Shown here in pieces: positions 1 to 10,595 of a stretch of 64,000 nucleotides of DNA. Location of the stretch: positions 939,829 through 1,003,828 of the forward strand of contig MU270035.1 in assembly GCA_021432635.1 (NCBI GenBank), given 5' to 3'. Numbering within the stretch: position 1 is the stretch's first letter; each line of letters begins with the position of its first letter. Both the position numbers and the translations under genes were made by a program. The stretch comes from Thozetella sp. PMI_491 (lineage: Eukaryota; Ascomycota; Sordariomycetes; Chaetosphaeriales; Chaetosphaeriaceae). Under the pieces are notes generated by a model, which saw only the letters and a program-made list of their open reading frames with translations, had not been told where the DNA came from and made no database searches.

Positions 1-35
1 GGAACATCAGTCATGCTAACAGTCTCGGGCTACAG

Positions 36-2556
36 GCTATTTTCAGGCCCAGATCGAGAAGGCTGGGATTCCTCTGCGCAAGATCGACCTGGATTCAGAG
101 CCTCTCGCTCCTCCGACTACCACCGAAATCGACGAGTTGGCGGAACGATCTCAAAGCCTCGAGCAGCGCGTGTCGGCCCTCAATGAGAGCTACGAGACAC
201 TAAAGAAACGCGAGGTTGAGCTCACTGAGTGGCGATGGGTTCTCAGGGAGGCCGGTGGGTTCTTCGACAGAGCCCATGGCAACGTGGAGGAGATCCGGGC
301 CTCGACCGAGGATGACGACGCCCCGTTACTTCAGGACGTCGAGCAGAATCATTCGGCCTCGGACGTCGAGCGCTCTTTCTCCGGTATGAACATCGGCTTT
401 GTCGCCGGTGTCATCGCCCGGGACCGGGTGGCGGCTTTTGAGCGCATTCTCTGGCGTACGCTGCGCGGCAACTTGTACATGAACCAGTCCGAGATCCCAG
501 AGCCGCTTGTCGACCCGTCCAACAACGAGCCCGTACAGAAGAACGTCTTCGTCATTTTTGCGCACGGGAAGGAGATTCTAGCCAAAATTCGCAAGATCTC
601 TGAGTCGATGGGCGCTGAAGTCTACAACGTCGACGAGAACAGCGACTTGCGGAGAGACCAAGTCCACGAGGTCAACGCCCGTTTGAATGACGTGCAGAAC
701 GTGCTGAGCAACACACAGCAGACTCTTAATGCCGAGCTCACGCAGATCTCCCAGGCGGTCTCCGCTTGGATGGTCCTGGTCAGCAAGGAAAAGGCCGTGT
801 ACAACACGCTGAATCTGTTTTCGTACGACCGGGCCCGGCGCACGCTCATTGCTGAGGGTTGGTGCCCCACGAATGATCTGGCCCTAATCCGTTCGACCCT
901 CCAGGATGTCAACAACAGGGCGGGCCTCTCGGTGCCCTCCATCATTAACGAGATTCGTACTAACAAGAAGCCGCCAACCTATCTCAAGACGAACAAGTTC
1001 ACCCAGGCCTTCCAGACTATCGTCAATGCCTACGGAACCGCGACCTACCAGGAGGTCAATCCCGCGCTCCCCGTCATCATCACGTTCCCCTTCCTCTTCG
1101 CCGTCATGTTTGGCGACTTTGGCCACGCCACCATCATGCTGTCCGCCGCGCTCGCTATGATCTACTGGGAGAAGCCATTGAAGAAAGTCACTTTCGAGCT
1201 CTTTGCCATGGTCTACTACGGCCGCTACATCGCCTTGGTCATGGCCGTCTTCTCTCTCTTCACCGGCCTTATCTATAACGACGTCTTCTCCAAGTCTCTA
1301 ACCCTGTTTGACAGCGCCTGGCATTGGAAGGTGCCGGCTGGCTACGCCCCCGGCCAGACCTTGAACGCTGAGCTCAATGAAAACGGCTATCGTTACCCCT
1401 TCGGTCTCGACTGGAGGTGGCACGACACCGAAAACGACCTCCTCTTCAGCAACAGCTACAAGATGAAGATGAGCATCATCCTCGGTTGGGCGCACATGAC
1501 CTACTCACTCTGTTTTTCGTACATCAACGCGCGGCACTTCAAGAAACCCTATGACATCTGGGGCAACTTCGTGCCCGGCATGATCTTTTTCCAGGCCATA
1601 TTTGGCTACCTGGTGGTCTGCATAATCTACAAGTGGTCCGTCGACTGGTTCGCCATTGGGAAGCAGCCTCCCGGGCTTCTCAACATGCTTATCTATATGT
1701 TCCTACAGCCGGGAACTATCAACGAGGGTGAGGAGCTATATACCGGTCAAAAGCAAGTCCAGATCTTCCTCCTCCTCCTGGCTGTGGTGCAAGTCCCGAT
1801 CCTCCTGTTCCTCAAGCCCGTCATGCTCCTACAGGAGCACAACAAGGTCCGTGCCCAGGGATACCGCGGCATAGGAGAGACGTCTCGGGTTAGCGCCTTG
1901 GACGGCGACGACGATGACGACGGGCGCCTCAATGGGCGTCCCAGTGTCGACAGTGCCGACGAGGGCGTCGCTATGATCACGCAGGATATTGATGACGACG
2001 AGCACGAGGAATTTGAATTCAGCGAGGTCATGATCCATCAGGTCATCCACACCATCGGTAAGTCGCTGACGCGTCGTTCGCGACAACCCGCAGATTGTCA
2101 GTGCGAGTCTCGCCCGCTAACCCACAGCGATAGAATTTTGCTTGAACTGTGTTTCTCATACCGCGTCTTATCTCCGCCTCTGGGCTCTGTCTCTTGCACA
2201 CCAACAGCTTTCGTCGGTCCTCTGGTCCATGACGATGAAACAAGCGCTCGCTTCGAAGGGCATCGGAGGTGCCATCTTTATCGTCATAGCCTTTTACATG
2301 TTCTTCTCGCTGAGCTGCATCATCCTCATCATCATGGAAGGTGTATCTGCTATGGTAAGCCTGTCTTCTCTCATTCTTGCGAAGTTCCTCTGGAGCCTCC
2401 AGACTAATCGTACACTCTATCCAGCTCCACTCTCTTCGTCTTGCATGGGTCGAGTCGTTCTCCAAGTTCGCAGAGTTCGGCGGATGGGCCTTTACGCCCT
2501 TCTCGTTCGAGCAGATGCTGGAGGAGTCAGAAGAGCTCCAGGAATATGTAGGATGA
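36..2556 (+). CDS. vph1: V-type proton ATPase subunit a (Vph1/Stv1 family), 5'-truncated by the window edge
   Basis: Membrane subunit a of the V0 sector, which forms the proton half-channels of the vacuolar/Golgi H+-ATPase. Only the 3' part is present. Bases 1-35 are the tail of an intron (branch tgctaac, acceptor tacag at 31-35). Exons: 36-2057, 2134-2354 and 2425-2556. The introns at 2058-2133 and 2355-2424 both have gtaag donors. The exon starts with the family segment [16 protein letters not shown], followed by the cytosolic coiled-coil domain. The membrane half starts near 1050 ([20 protein letters not shown]). The conserved [15 protein letters not shown] helix, which carries the essential arginine (yeast Vph1 Arg735), lies just after the second intron. 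An Asp-rich cytosolic loop lies near 1900-2000. The C-terminal [16 protein letters not shown] ending is intact. Family and exon structure are nearly certain. Which yeast paralogue it matches is not meaningful, because filamentous fungi usually have one copy. Confidence 0.97.
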
Positions 2557-3712
2557 TGATTCATTGGTATCGCCCGGTCGGCATGGTTGGTTTCAGGACG
2601 GGGACACTGCATCTACTCTTTTCTTGTTCTGTTTTCCCTTTGCTTTTCCGTCTCTTACCGTTGCACAAGACAACCGTGTAGACTTAGCTTAGCTGTACCA
2701 TAAATGGCAAAATTCCAACCCATTATTGATCTTGAGTCGCCATCGCCTTCGCATCCGTGCTACTACCATGGGACGAGAACTTTATGTGATTCAGTCTTCT
2801 GTCGGCGTGTCCACCTTGAAACTGCACGCTGCCCTGAGCTAAGTCGACAATGGTCATTCTCTCGAGTCAGGGGCCACCAGCCTGGACAGCCTGAGTGGAC
2901 AACCAGGTCTAACAACGCACGCTAATAATACCTACATAACGGAGGGGCTCAACAGGGCGACTATCATTTGCCTCCGACGGGAATGGCGTAGCTTGCTAGG
3001 GTATGCCTGCGCTCAACTCAACTAGAATAGCATTTATTCCCGGTATCCCTCTCGGCCCGCGGTGTTCTTCTTCTTCTGGGAGCGGCAACGCCATGTGCTA
3101 GCCGTTGGGGGCACCCAGAATTCCGTAGATGTCCTATTGTCACACCCTTGGTAGCGTCTCGAATCCGATGTCGCCCTGCACATACCGCCTGCTCCCCTGT
3201 CGCTCGATCCCGTCAACACCCGGCCGCTACATACCTTGATGGGCCCAAGCAGGGAAGGCTTGCTTCACCGCTCAATCTCACCGTCAAGGTAAGGTACCAG
3301 GGGCATAGAATGGGGTCCCACCGTCCCAACTTGTACTTGCGAAGGTACCTATCTCTCCTTTCTCTCACTCGCCGATGTCTGCCATGATTCATGGCCGGAA
3401 ATGGTAGGCAAAAATGGCCGCCGGATCATGCCGAACATAGAGTGAAAGCCATCGGCACGCAATAGGAGATCGTATGAGATGACGGAGACGAACTACCCGA
3501 ACAAGCAAGCACCGTTCTTTTGTCTTGCACCTTGGCATTGATATTATTATTCTTATGATTAGTATTACTTTATTTTACGCCTGCAACATCTCTCTCCGTC
3601 TCTCCTCTCCCACGTAATCAGTTCACTCAGCGCCTGTGCCAAGCAAAAATAAACGTTCCCCCTCTGGCGCGATACGCGACCACCTTCTAGAGATCTGTTA
3701 CTACCCGCGAAG
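2557..3712. other. Intergenic: V-ATPase 3' end and promoter of the next gene
   Basis: No coding frame resembling a known protein. It holds the 3' UTR of the V-ATPase gene and the leader of the gene starting at 3713. An AT-rich patch with (ATT)n character lies at about 3540-3577, and a pyrimidine-rich stretch (ctctctccgtctctcctctccc) at about 3588-3611. The latter is typical of a fungal transcription start region. Confidence 0.6.
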
Positions 3713-4588
3713 ATGGCCAGGGAGAAATCTAAGTCGGCAGGATACTCACCGCTCCTCTCGGTTCCGACTGAGGTGCGGCTTCTCATTTACGAGTACCTCC
3801 TCGATGATGGTGGCAACCAGTGGCTCGCCATTCGCAGCAGGGCCGACTCGGAAAAGCATAAGCAGTCCTGCAGCTGCCGCATGCGATCGCGATACCTCGT
3901 CCTGGATCAGACAATCCACCGCCGGTGCTATGAGACGACGTACCAGCTCGCAACACCAGCCGCCGCCTTTGACACAGCCATCATGCGGACCAGCCGGCGT
4001 ATTTACGCCGAGACGTCGTATATGCTGTACGGCCTGCACGGCTTTGACTTCGGCGGCGACTTAGCCGCTGTTGTGCCCTTCTTACGGGACCGCTCCGCCC
4101 ACTCCCGTCAACTGCTACGTGCCGTGGCCCTGCATAAGCAAGCGCCCGTGCCCACGCGCGAGCACGACCAACGCGAGTGGGCGAATCTCTGCCGCTACCT
4201 GGGTGTCGCTGCGCCCGCCGCTGAGCTAAAGCTGAGGTTACGGCTGGTCATAGAAGGAGGGGGACCCCTTGACATACTACAGCCCCCGTCGGGCGGCGAA
4301 GACGGCGGTGCTGGGGAGAACAGCAGCGGGAGCGGCGTGGGTCAGCGGCAGGCGCTCTCACCTGCGGCACTCTCGGGTCTACTGCGCGAGGGCCACGAAG
4401 GGCTCGAGTGGGTTGGGGAACTGGCGCGGGCGCAAGGTGTCTTCGAGGGGCTCGAGGTGGTGCTCCGTGATCGCTACTCTCGGCCGCGGACGGAGAACAC
4501 GAAATTGATTGGCGCGTTTCCCGGCTGGGTTGACCGGGCCGGGATGGAAGATTTCCTTGGGGCGGTGTTAGGCATCGAGACAAACTAA
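3713..4588 (+). CDS. Hypothetical 2EXR/F-box-like fungal protein (291 aa)
   Basis: Single-exon gene; the ATG lies 9 nt after an in-frame region without another start. Residues 8-25 (SPLLSVPTEVRLLIYEYLL) match the short N-terminal helix of fungal proteins annotated as 2EXR, F-box-like or DUF7730, where LPxEIRxxIYxxLL is the signature. The family's second mark follows at about residues 85-105: an AIMRTSRRIYAETSYMLYG segment, the usual LL.xCRxIYxEa.xxLY element. The C-terminal third is Gly/Ser-rich with a low-complexity loop at about 185-210. These proteins are abundant in Pezizomycotina. Some may be SCF adaptors, but no biochemical function can be assigned here. No signal peptide or membrane segment is visible. 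Confidence is high that this is a real gene and moderate on the family. Confidence 0.85.
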   Translation: MAREKSKSAGYSPLLSVPTEVRLLIYEYLLDDGGNQWLAIRSRADSEKHKQSCSCRMRSRYLVLDQTIHRRCYETTYQLATPAAAFDTAIMRTSRRIYAETSYMLYGLHGFDFGGDLAAVVPFLRDRSAHSRQLLRAVALHKQAPVPTREHDQREWANLCRYLGVAAPAAELKLRLRLVIEGGGPLDILQPPSGGEDGGAGENSSGSGVGQRQALSPAALSGLLREGHEGLEWVGELARAQGVFEGLEVVLRDRYSRPRTENTKLIGAFPGWVDRAGMEDFLGAVLGIETN

Positions 4589-7500
4589 GAGACTCCTAAG
4601 ACTTGATGGCGCTGCCTTGGGCGAGACGTTGACGGTTGGGCCGGCGCTAAAGGGCGCGGCGCTTGGCGGACCTGCTACTTACACCTCGGTATCAACTGTG
4701 GCCTGTAGATCTATACTTTACTCTATGCCTTAACTCCTTTATAATCATATCTTTACTTTTTTTGGGGCCCTAAAGCACCTTCGCTTTGGCTAACGGCAGG
4801 GGCGTGGGGATGCGGAGGTTAGTCATTGAAACCAGCTATGAGTTGGCAATGACCATGGGATTCACCAACACTTGGGATGCTAGTAGGTGAGGAAACCACA
4901 CCGAGCCGCTCCAAGGCTTATACTCGGGAGGTCCTGGCTGGTCCATGTGAGCAGTCCATCGCATGTCATACTGAGCCCGACCTAGAAACGGGCATACTTT
5001 AAGGTTGCACCGGCCGTTCCTACGCCCAGGTTTTATGTTTAGCCTCAGCCATAAGCTCCGATGTAAGTGCGATGGAGCAGAAGTCTCTCTCTCTCTCTTT
5101 CTAGCAATCGACCATGTGTATGGGAATGGTGCTACCTGTGGGACTAAATAGCTGGCACGGCGCACATCCAACCCACAATGTCCAAAAGAACACCACGAAG
5201 GTCCCCTACATAAAACCTAAGTATGTATATACATGCAAACGACCTTAGCCCGGGAAGCGTACTTTATGTGGAATGTGAGGGATGCCAAGAGTCCTATTCA
5301 GGGGTAATCAACAGTAGACAGCTAGCGGGAGTGGAAGGCTGGTGATCAGTGGATTCTCCGGTGTGGTGCTCCCTGAAGATACCTTGGGTACATGATGGCG
5401 GCATAGATGGCATCTTGATCGTATGGTCCGGGGTCATACGGGCCAATGGAATCAAGGAGAGCAGTGCCATGGAGCAAAGCTTGCGGGCTCGCAGCCTTGA
5501 GACGCAAGAACGAGAGGCTGTGACCTGGGTAGCAGAGGGGGTGGAAACTCTGGTGGTCCTTCGTGTGCCCCAGAGCATCATGATTTTGAGCAGTTGGAGC
5601 TTATTCCAAGCTGGCAGCAATCCCATCTACGCATCGCCGGAGGTGCAACAGGGAAAAGACCGCAACTCTGGCAGGGATGGTGGTTGTACATTCGACAGTC
5701 CGCCTCACCTGTACGCAAAATCCCGTCCCGTTCGCTAACTCGAATACGACGTCGTCCATTCTGCAAGGCTGGCCCAGTGCAACCCGTCTAGAGAGATACT
5801 TTGCAGAGCGCGCCTGCCCCGTTCGAACAGTATCCGTCATCGCATTACCAAACACCCGGCCTCCTCCCCCCCCGCGCCCCCCACGCCTGCCGATTTTGTG
5901 TGACTTGGGCATGTGCCTTGTGTGTGCCAAATTAAGGTCAAGGGAGCTGCAGCAATCCGATGCCTCACCGAGGCACCTCTCACACCTACAGGCTTCCATT
6001 TCCCAACCCGGGCCCGGTGCCGCCCCCCCCCCCGAGAGAGATCGGTCCGAGACGGCCGTGGGCGTGTCTCAGTGGCGCCTGCACGGCGGCTCGAATCCTG
6101 GAGCGGGCGCGACCCCCTTGGTGCGATTCGACAGCGTTGGGATCGTATTTCGTGGCGGCGGCTGAAACTAGGATTCTCATCTCATCTCCGAGCCTTTGCC
6201 CGGCTGTGGTGAGAGGGAGAACCAGAGGCCTGCCCCTGCCCGTAGAAGCCGGGCGAGGGAGTTCATTCCAACCGAGTCCAACCGTGACACATTGCCGGTG
6301 TCAGGTTCAGGTTCAGGGCCTGTCTGTGGCACACCACATACCTCTCTTGCTTTCGTGGGTGCTTCCGCCTCTCCCAGAGCCCGAGCACAGCACCAGCGGG
6401 CTCGGCGTCCGCGTCCGCGACCGCGCCCGCGAAACACGCGCCCGCCGATACGGCGTTTCCAGCACGCCCCGACATTGGAATATTCATATGCATAGGTGGA
6501 GGCTTAGGTGTGGGAGCGTTACTGGCTGGCTGCGTCTCGCGTCTCCTGTTCATGAAGCCTGCCCCAAGACACGGGCAAGTTTGTGCTTATCCAATCAGAT
6601 ATGCCTAGTAATCAAACGAGATTCGGACTGCTATCTTCGCCGTTGAGAAACGGAGCGGCAGTTTCCACTGCGAACCAAAAGTCTCTGTCTAAACTTTATT
6701 ACTTCGTGATTCTAGCTGGGCTGAAGGTGGCGGGCGATTCCGCTCGAGCGGCCCGCTGGCTGGCGCAATATCCGGATACGGTACTACATATCAGGCACTG
6801 TGGCCGGATCCAGCCACTGCGGGATTCGTGTTGACCCATCAAGGACGAGGCCGAGTTGCCGGCGAACTCTCCAGTCTCTTGACAGAGGCGACTCCGGCGT
6901 TGTCCTTGCTGCCAAGCTGAAATCTTGGCCAGGATCTGTTCCGCGGAGTGATTAGTCAAGAAAACCCTCTGACTGAGGGGTCAAGGCGGTAGGAGAATCT
7001 GGCCAAATCTGCAACACGCAAATATTGGCAGTAATTCTGCCGGTCCCGATAGACGCTTCGGCATGCGAGGCCGAGAGACAAGCGGGTGCGGTTGGCAAGC
7101 GCCCGCTCTGCCGAATGTGGCAACCAGGTTGCTGGGCTTCTGCCTGAGTGACAAGTGGAGGTAGTATTTCGGACACGCACCCGTCAGCTATAGCCGGGAT
7201 GGAGGAGATCATGTATATACCAAATAAGGATATTGGTAATGGAATCGTTTCTCGATGTCTCTCTGATCAGCGTATACTGGCGGCCATCGTACGAAACGCG
7301 CCAAATTGCCTAATTCTTTCCCCGAGCCTTAACCATTTATACATTGAGCATGCCATATATCAGGCAACCCGAGTCGTGTATTCGACGATTGACTTCTTCG
7401 ATACCGTGGAAGATTGCCATGGCTCCGCCGAGGGGGGGGGGGTTATGGGTAACGGTGCGTGGACTGGATTGGAGACCGGCGCATACCAGTGACGAGAGGG

Positions 7501-8663
7501 AACAATTCGACCAGGGCCAAACTAATAACTGCCCGTCCTTACCTCCCGGCCTACGGGTGTGACGGGGACCGCGAGAAACCCGGCTCTCACTCTGCAAACA
7601 AGGCCCATACGCGCCTAAGGGCAAGAGGAGAGTGCATGCGCACAATCCGGTGAATACATCGCAGGCCCGTTAATCCGTTTGCAAGAGACCCAGCTGCATT
7701 AACGTCTACTTGGTCACCTCCCTTGCATCCTCGGCCCTGGCCGCCCTGGGCGGGAGGAGGCCGCTAAATATGGCATGAGTCTTGGAAACCCTAGATATCT
7801 CGTGAAGAGCACAAGATGACAAGCGAAGTTGGGACGAGCAAGCCACTGGGCACTCCACAGTGCCGGAACAGCGCTGTCTGGCCGAGCTCGAGCCAGGCCG
7901 GGATTGAGTTTCGTCGCAAGCGAAGCAGGCATGATTCACAACAGACAAGAGACATCGATTGGCGGGAGAACCAAATGCATTATTCTCTGTTTAAAGCGAG
8001 TAAACAAAATGATAACCAACGAGGGCGTCCCACGCCTCTCTGATGAACCCAAGCCAAAAGAAAAAAAACCAAAAAAACCCAAGAAAAAAGCATGAATTTG
8101 CTGCACCCCCTGGTCCCTTTCCGTTTACCAGAAAACGCCGGTGCATATTTGCGTGGTGATCTCAACAACTCCGGATACGTTCTTCTATAACATGTGATTC
8201 TTCCGCCTGGGTAATTCATCTCCCGGCTGTCAACCCCCCAATGACAGGACCATGTTGGGCGGTTGGGTAGGAATGTGGGGGGTTTTTTGGATGAGCGACA
8301 TTAATTAAAAAGGCCGTAGTTGTAGATCGGGGTATTTTGATAAACAAGTGATGCCAAAAAAGACAAAGGAGGGCAAGATAGCCGGAACTAGTGGTGGGTG
8401 TGTGCGTGTGCAATTCTGAGGGCGAAGATCGTCCTGCCCTGTCCGAGCTGACCCATGCCAGATCGAAGGGTTCGATGGAAACCTGGCGGAGCGGGGCGAG
8501 GCGACGTGTTCAGTTCTAATAGTGAAATTGCAGGGAGCTTAGCAGAGAGAGCGGGAGAAGGCGATAGGGCGCGTGATCGAGAGACGACGCAAGGGTGGGA
8601 CCAGACCCCGTGGGGTTTGCTTCGAGGTCGTGCTGATTAGGGAATTGTCGGTCCGACCAGGCC
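4589..8663. other. Intergenic stretch of 4.1 kb, no supported gene
   Basis: Between two convergent genes. Frames of 80-230 codons occur, for example at 5349-5738 and 5960-6646. They overlap each other on both strands, are Arg/Pro/Ser-rich from GC-rich DNA, and show no recognisable motif. A (TC)7 tract lies at 5084-5097. There is an 11-bp C run at 6023-6033 and an 11-bp G run at 7432-7442. Near 8058-8092 an A-rich tract encodes only Lys/Pro. No transposase, tRNA or 5S signature was seen. Being flanked by two 3' ends, it needs no promoter, so 4 kb is long for this position. Confidence 0.5.
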
Positions 8664-10595
8664 TCAGATCGCATTCGGCGGCAGAGGTGTCGGGCTATTC
8701 GGGAGAGGAACACCAAACTCATTGTTGCTGTCGCCAATGTAGGCAATCTGGGCCCAGACACGCCAATGGAGGATTCCGAGGTGTGCCAGACGGGTACCCA
8801 TGTCCTCCAGGCCGGCTTCCTCACGAGGGTCTTTCGAGGATGAACCGGGGCGCGTTGGATGCTCGCGGCTGTTGGCTGGATATGTTCGTCCTGGGCCATT
8901 CACTCGGCCGCCGGTCGCAATAGAGAACAAGCCGACTCCGGACAAGTTCTTGAACTCCTTGGCGCGCTTGGCCAACTCCAGAAGGAGCCGTTCGTGGAAG
9001 CACGCTTCAACCTCGCGGAAGATACCGCAGTGGACGTTGGTGACCGACTTGGCGAGCTCCTCCTCAAAGTCGAGTGCAGAGCACGTGTTTGGAGGGAGGT
9101 CGACGTAGCGGAGGATCTGCACGGCCATTGATTGCGCCAGGCCTCGCCAGCGTTCGTGCGGCGTGCTGGCCGGCGGCGCCGTCTGGAGGAGGGCCACGAG
9201 GGAGCTGTAAAGAGTCTGGGCCTGCGGCCGAGCCCGGACAAACTCAGGAACAGACGAGGCAAACAACCCTGAGTTTCGAGGAGACGAAGTGTCGGAGCCC
9301 CGGTCGCTGAGGACGAGGCTTGACGGCCGAGATGTCGTGAGGGGCGCGTTGAAGTTGAATTCACCCGGTTCCTCGTGCCCTAGCCTTGAGAGCTGCTCCA
9401 AGACCTCGTACCTGCGCATGCATATCTCCAAGCAGATCGAGTCGTACATGTCGGAGCGAAGCTTAATCATACGGTCCTCGTCAAACACAAACGTGTTGGG
9501 CACACCGTCAGCCGGGGTGGAAGGGAGGATCAACCTAGACAGTCCGTTGAAGAATACTGTCGTCTCGCCAAACTCGGTTAGGAACTCGAGGTCATCCCTG
9601 AGGGATGTTTCGTTGTACCAATTCTTGGCCTTGTCGATGTCCATCCTCCGCGATTGTATCTTTTTGAGGAAGAAGCGCTGCTCAAAGTTGACCGTATCCT
9701 CGATCAGCACGGGCCGGAGGCACCGGATCTGGTGATTGGCAACGTCCAGCTTCATCGCCTCCAGGACGCTAAGCAGCGTGCGCATGCCCTTCACCAGCTC
9801 ACCCATGTCGTTGTTGCGGTTCCCATTGCTCAGCTCAGAGTACATCTCATCGACCCATTCATCTCGCATCGGTGCACAGTGAAGCTTGAGGACGCCCGAC
9901 AGCCACGATGCCAACTTCTCCAAGTCAGCAATGCCCCGGTTGAACTGCTGCATGAGAAGCTCCACGTTCAACCCCTCGTTTAAGAGGTCGCGGTCTCGTT
10001 GTGGGACCAAAGTCTGGATGATCTCCTTGACCGCCTTCAGGAGTAGGGGCAGGCACCAGTCGTCACCAACCCCGTACGCGGCGTGGAAGCCGTCTCGGTC
10101 CGTCACAAATTTGGCCAGCTGTTTTAACAAGGCATTCCAGAACTGGTTCGCCTTTTCCTGCTTCTTCCTGCCCTTCTCGCCGTCCAAGTTTGGCCGGAAG
10201 TGCAGCTCCGGATCGAAATTGATGTCATGCCGAAGTTTGGGATTGTGAATAATCTTGGTGACATCGAGCTCGCTGAGCGTCGACTTGGTCACCGGGGGTT
10301 CTAGTGGGAGCGACGCCGGCCGAGGAGCGGGCGTCTGTCGTCTCGAGCTCGACGAAGAATGCCTTGTCAATCGGACCTCTTCGCTCGGCGTGCCGGGGGT
10401 GCTGGCTCGGTTCTCTGACAGGTCCATCAGGAGCTGCCGGGCCTCCTGCTGGTTTGGCTGAGCAAACTTGCCATCCTCGCTCGACTTCTCGGCTTGTTCG
10501 GTCGATTTTTCGGTGGCTATCTGTTCCGTGTCGGATTGCTTACGCGCATGTGTCATGTGGCTCTCGAGGCCACCTCCAGCACCTTGGTCAGCCAT
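8664..10595 (-). CDS. sok1: Tcp11 / Sok1-family protein
   Basis: Tcp11-domain protein of the Sok1 type, linked in yeast to suppression of protein kinase A defects; the molecular activity is unknown. Single exon, 643 aa from the ATG at 10595. An in-frame non-ATG extension to 10652 exists but is less likely. Residues 1-110 are low-complexity (Ser, Pro, Gln, Glu) and probably disordered. The Tcp11 domain runs from about residue 115 (STLSELDVTKIIHNPKLRHD) to near 600. It carries the signature CAPMRDEWV near residue 240, and helical segments follow. A Ser-rich linker lies at about 435-470 (SSLVLSDRGSDTSSPRNS). The C-terminal helical part contains LLELAKRAKEFKNLSGVGLFSIATG. Length matches filamentous-fungal homologues. 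The very long upstream region may hold an extended leader. Confidence 0.93.
   Translation of the reverse strand: MADQGAGGGLESHMTHARKQSDTEQIATEKSTEQAEKSSEDGKFAQPNQQEARQLLMDLSENRASTPGTPSEEVRLTRHSSSSSRRQTPAPRPASLPLEPPVTKSTLSELDVTKIIHNPKLRHDINFDPELHFRPNLDGEKGRKKQEKANQFWNALLKQLAKFVTDRDGFHAAYGVGDDWCLPLLLKAVKEIIQTLVPQRDRDLLNEGLNVELLMQQFNRGIADLEKLASWLSGVLKLHCAPMRDEWVDEMYSELSNGNRNNDMGELVKGMRTLLSVLEAMKLDVANHQIRCLRPVLIEDTVNFEQRFFLKKIQSRRMDIDKAKNWYNETSLRDDLEFLTEFGETTVFFNGLSRLILPSTPADGVPNTFVFDEDRMIKLRSDMYDSICLEICMRRYEVLEQLSRLGHEEPGEFNFNAPLTTSRPSSLVLSDRGSDTSSPRNSGLFASSVPEFVRARPQAQTLYSSLVALLQTAPPASTPHERWRGLAQSMAVQILRYVDLPPNTCSALDFEEELAKSVTNVHCGIFREVEACFHERLLLELAKRAKEFKNLSGVGLFSIATGGRVNGPGRTYPANSREHPTRPGSSSKDPREEAGLEDMGTRLAHLGILHWRVWAQIAYIGDSNNEFGVPLPNSPTPLPPNAI

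Noticed and set aside
5960-6646. 228-codon plus-strand frame
   Set aside because: Crosses C runs, Arg/Pro/Ser-rich, several competing frames on both strands; no domain.
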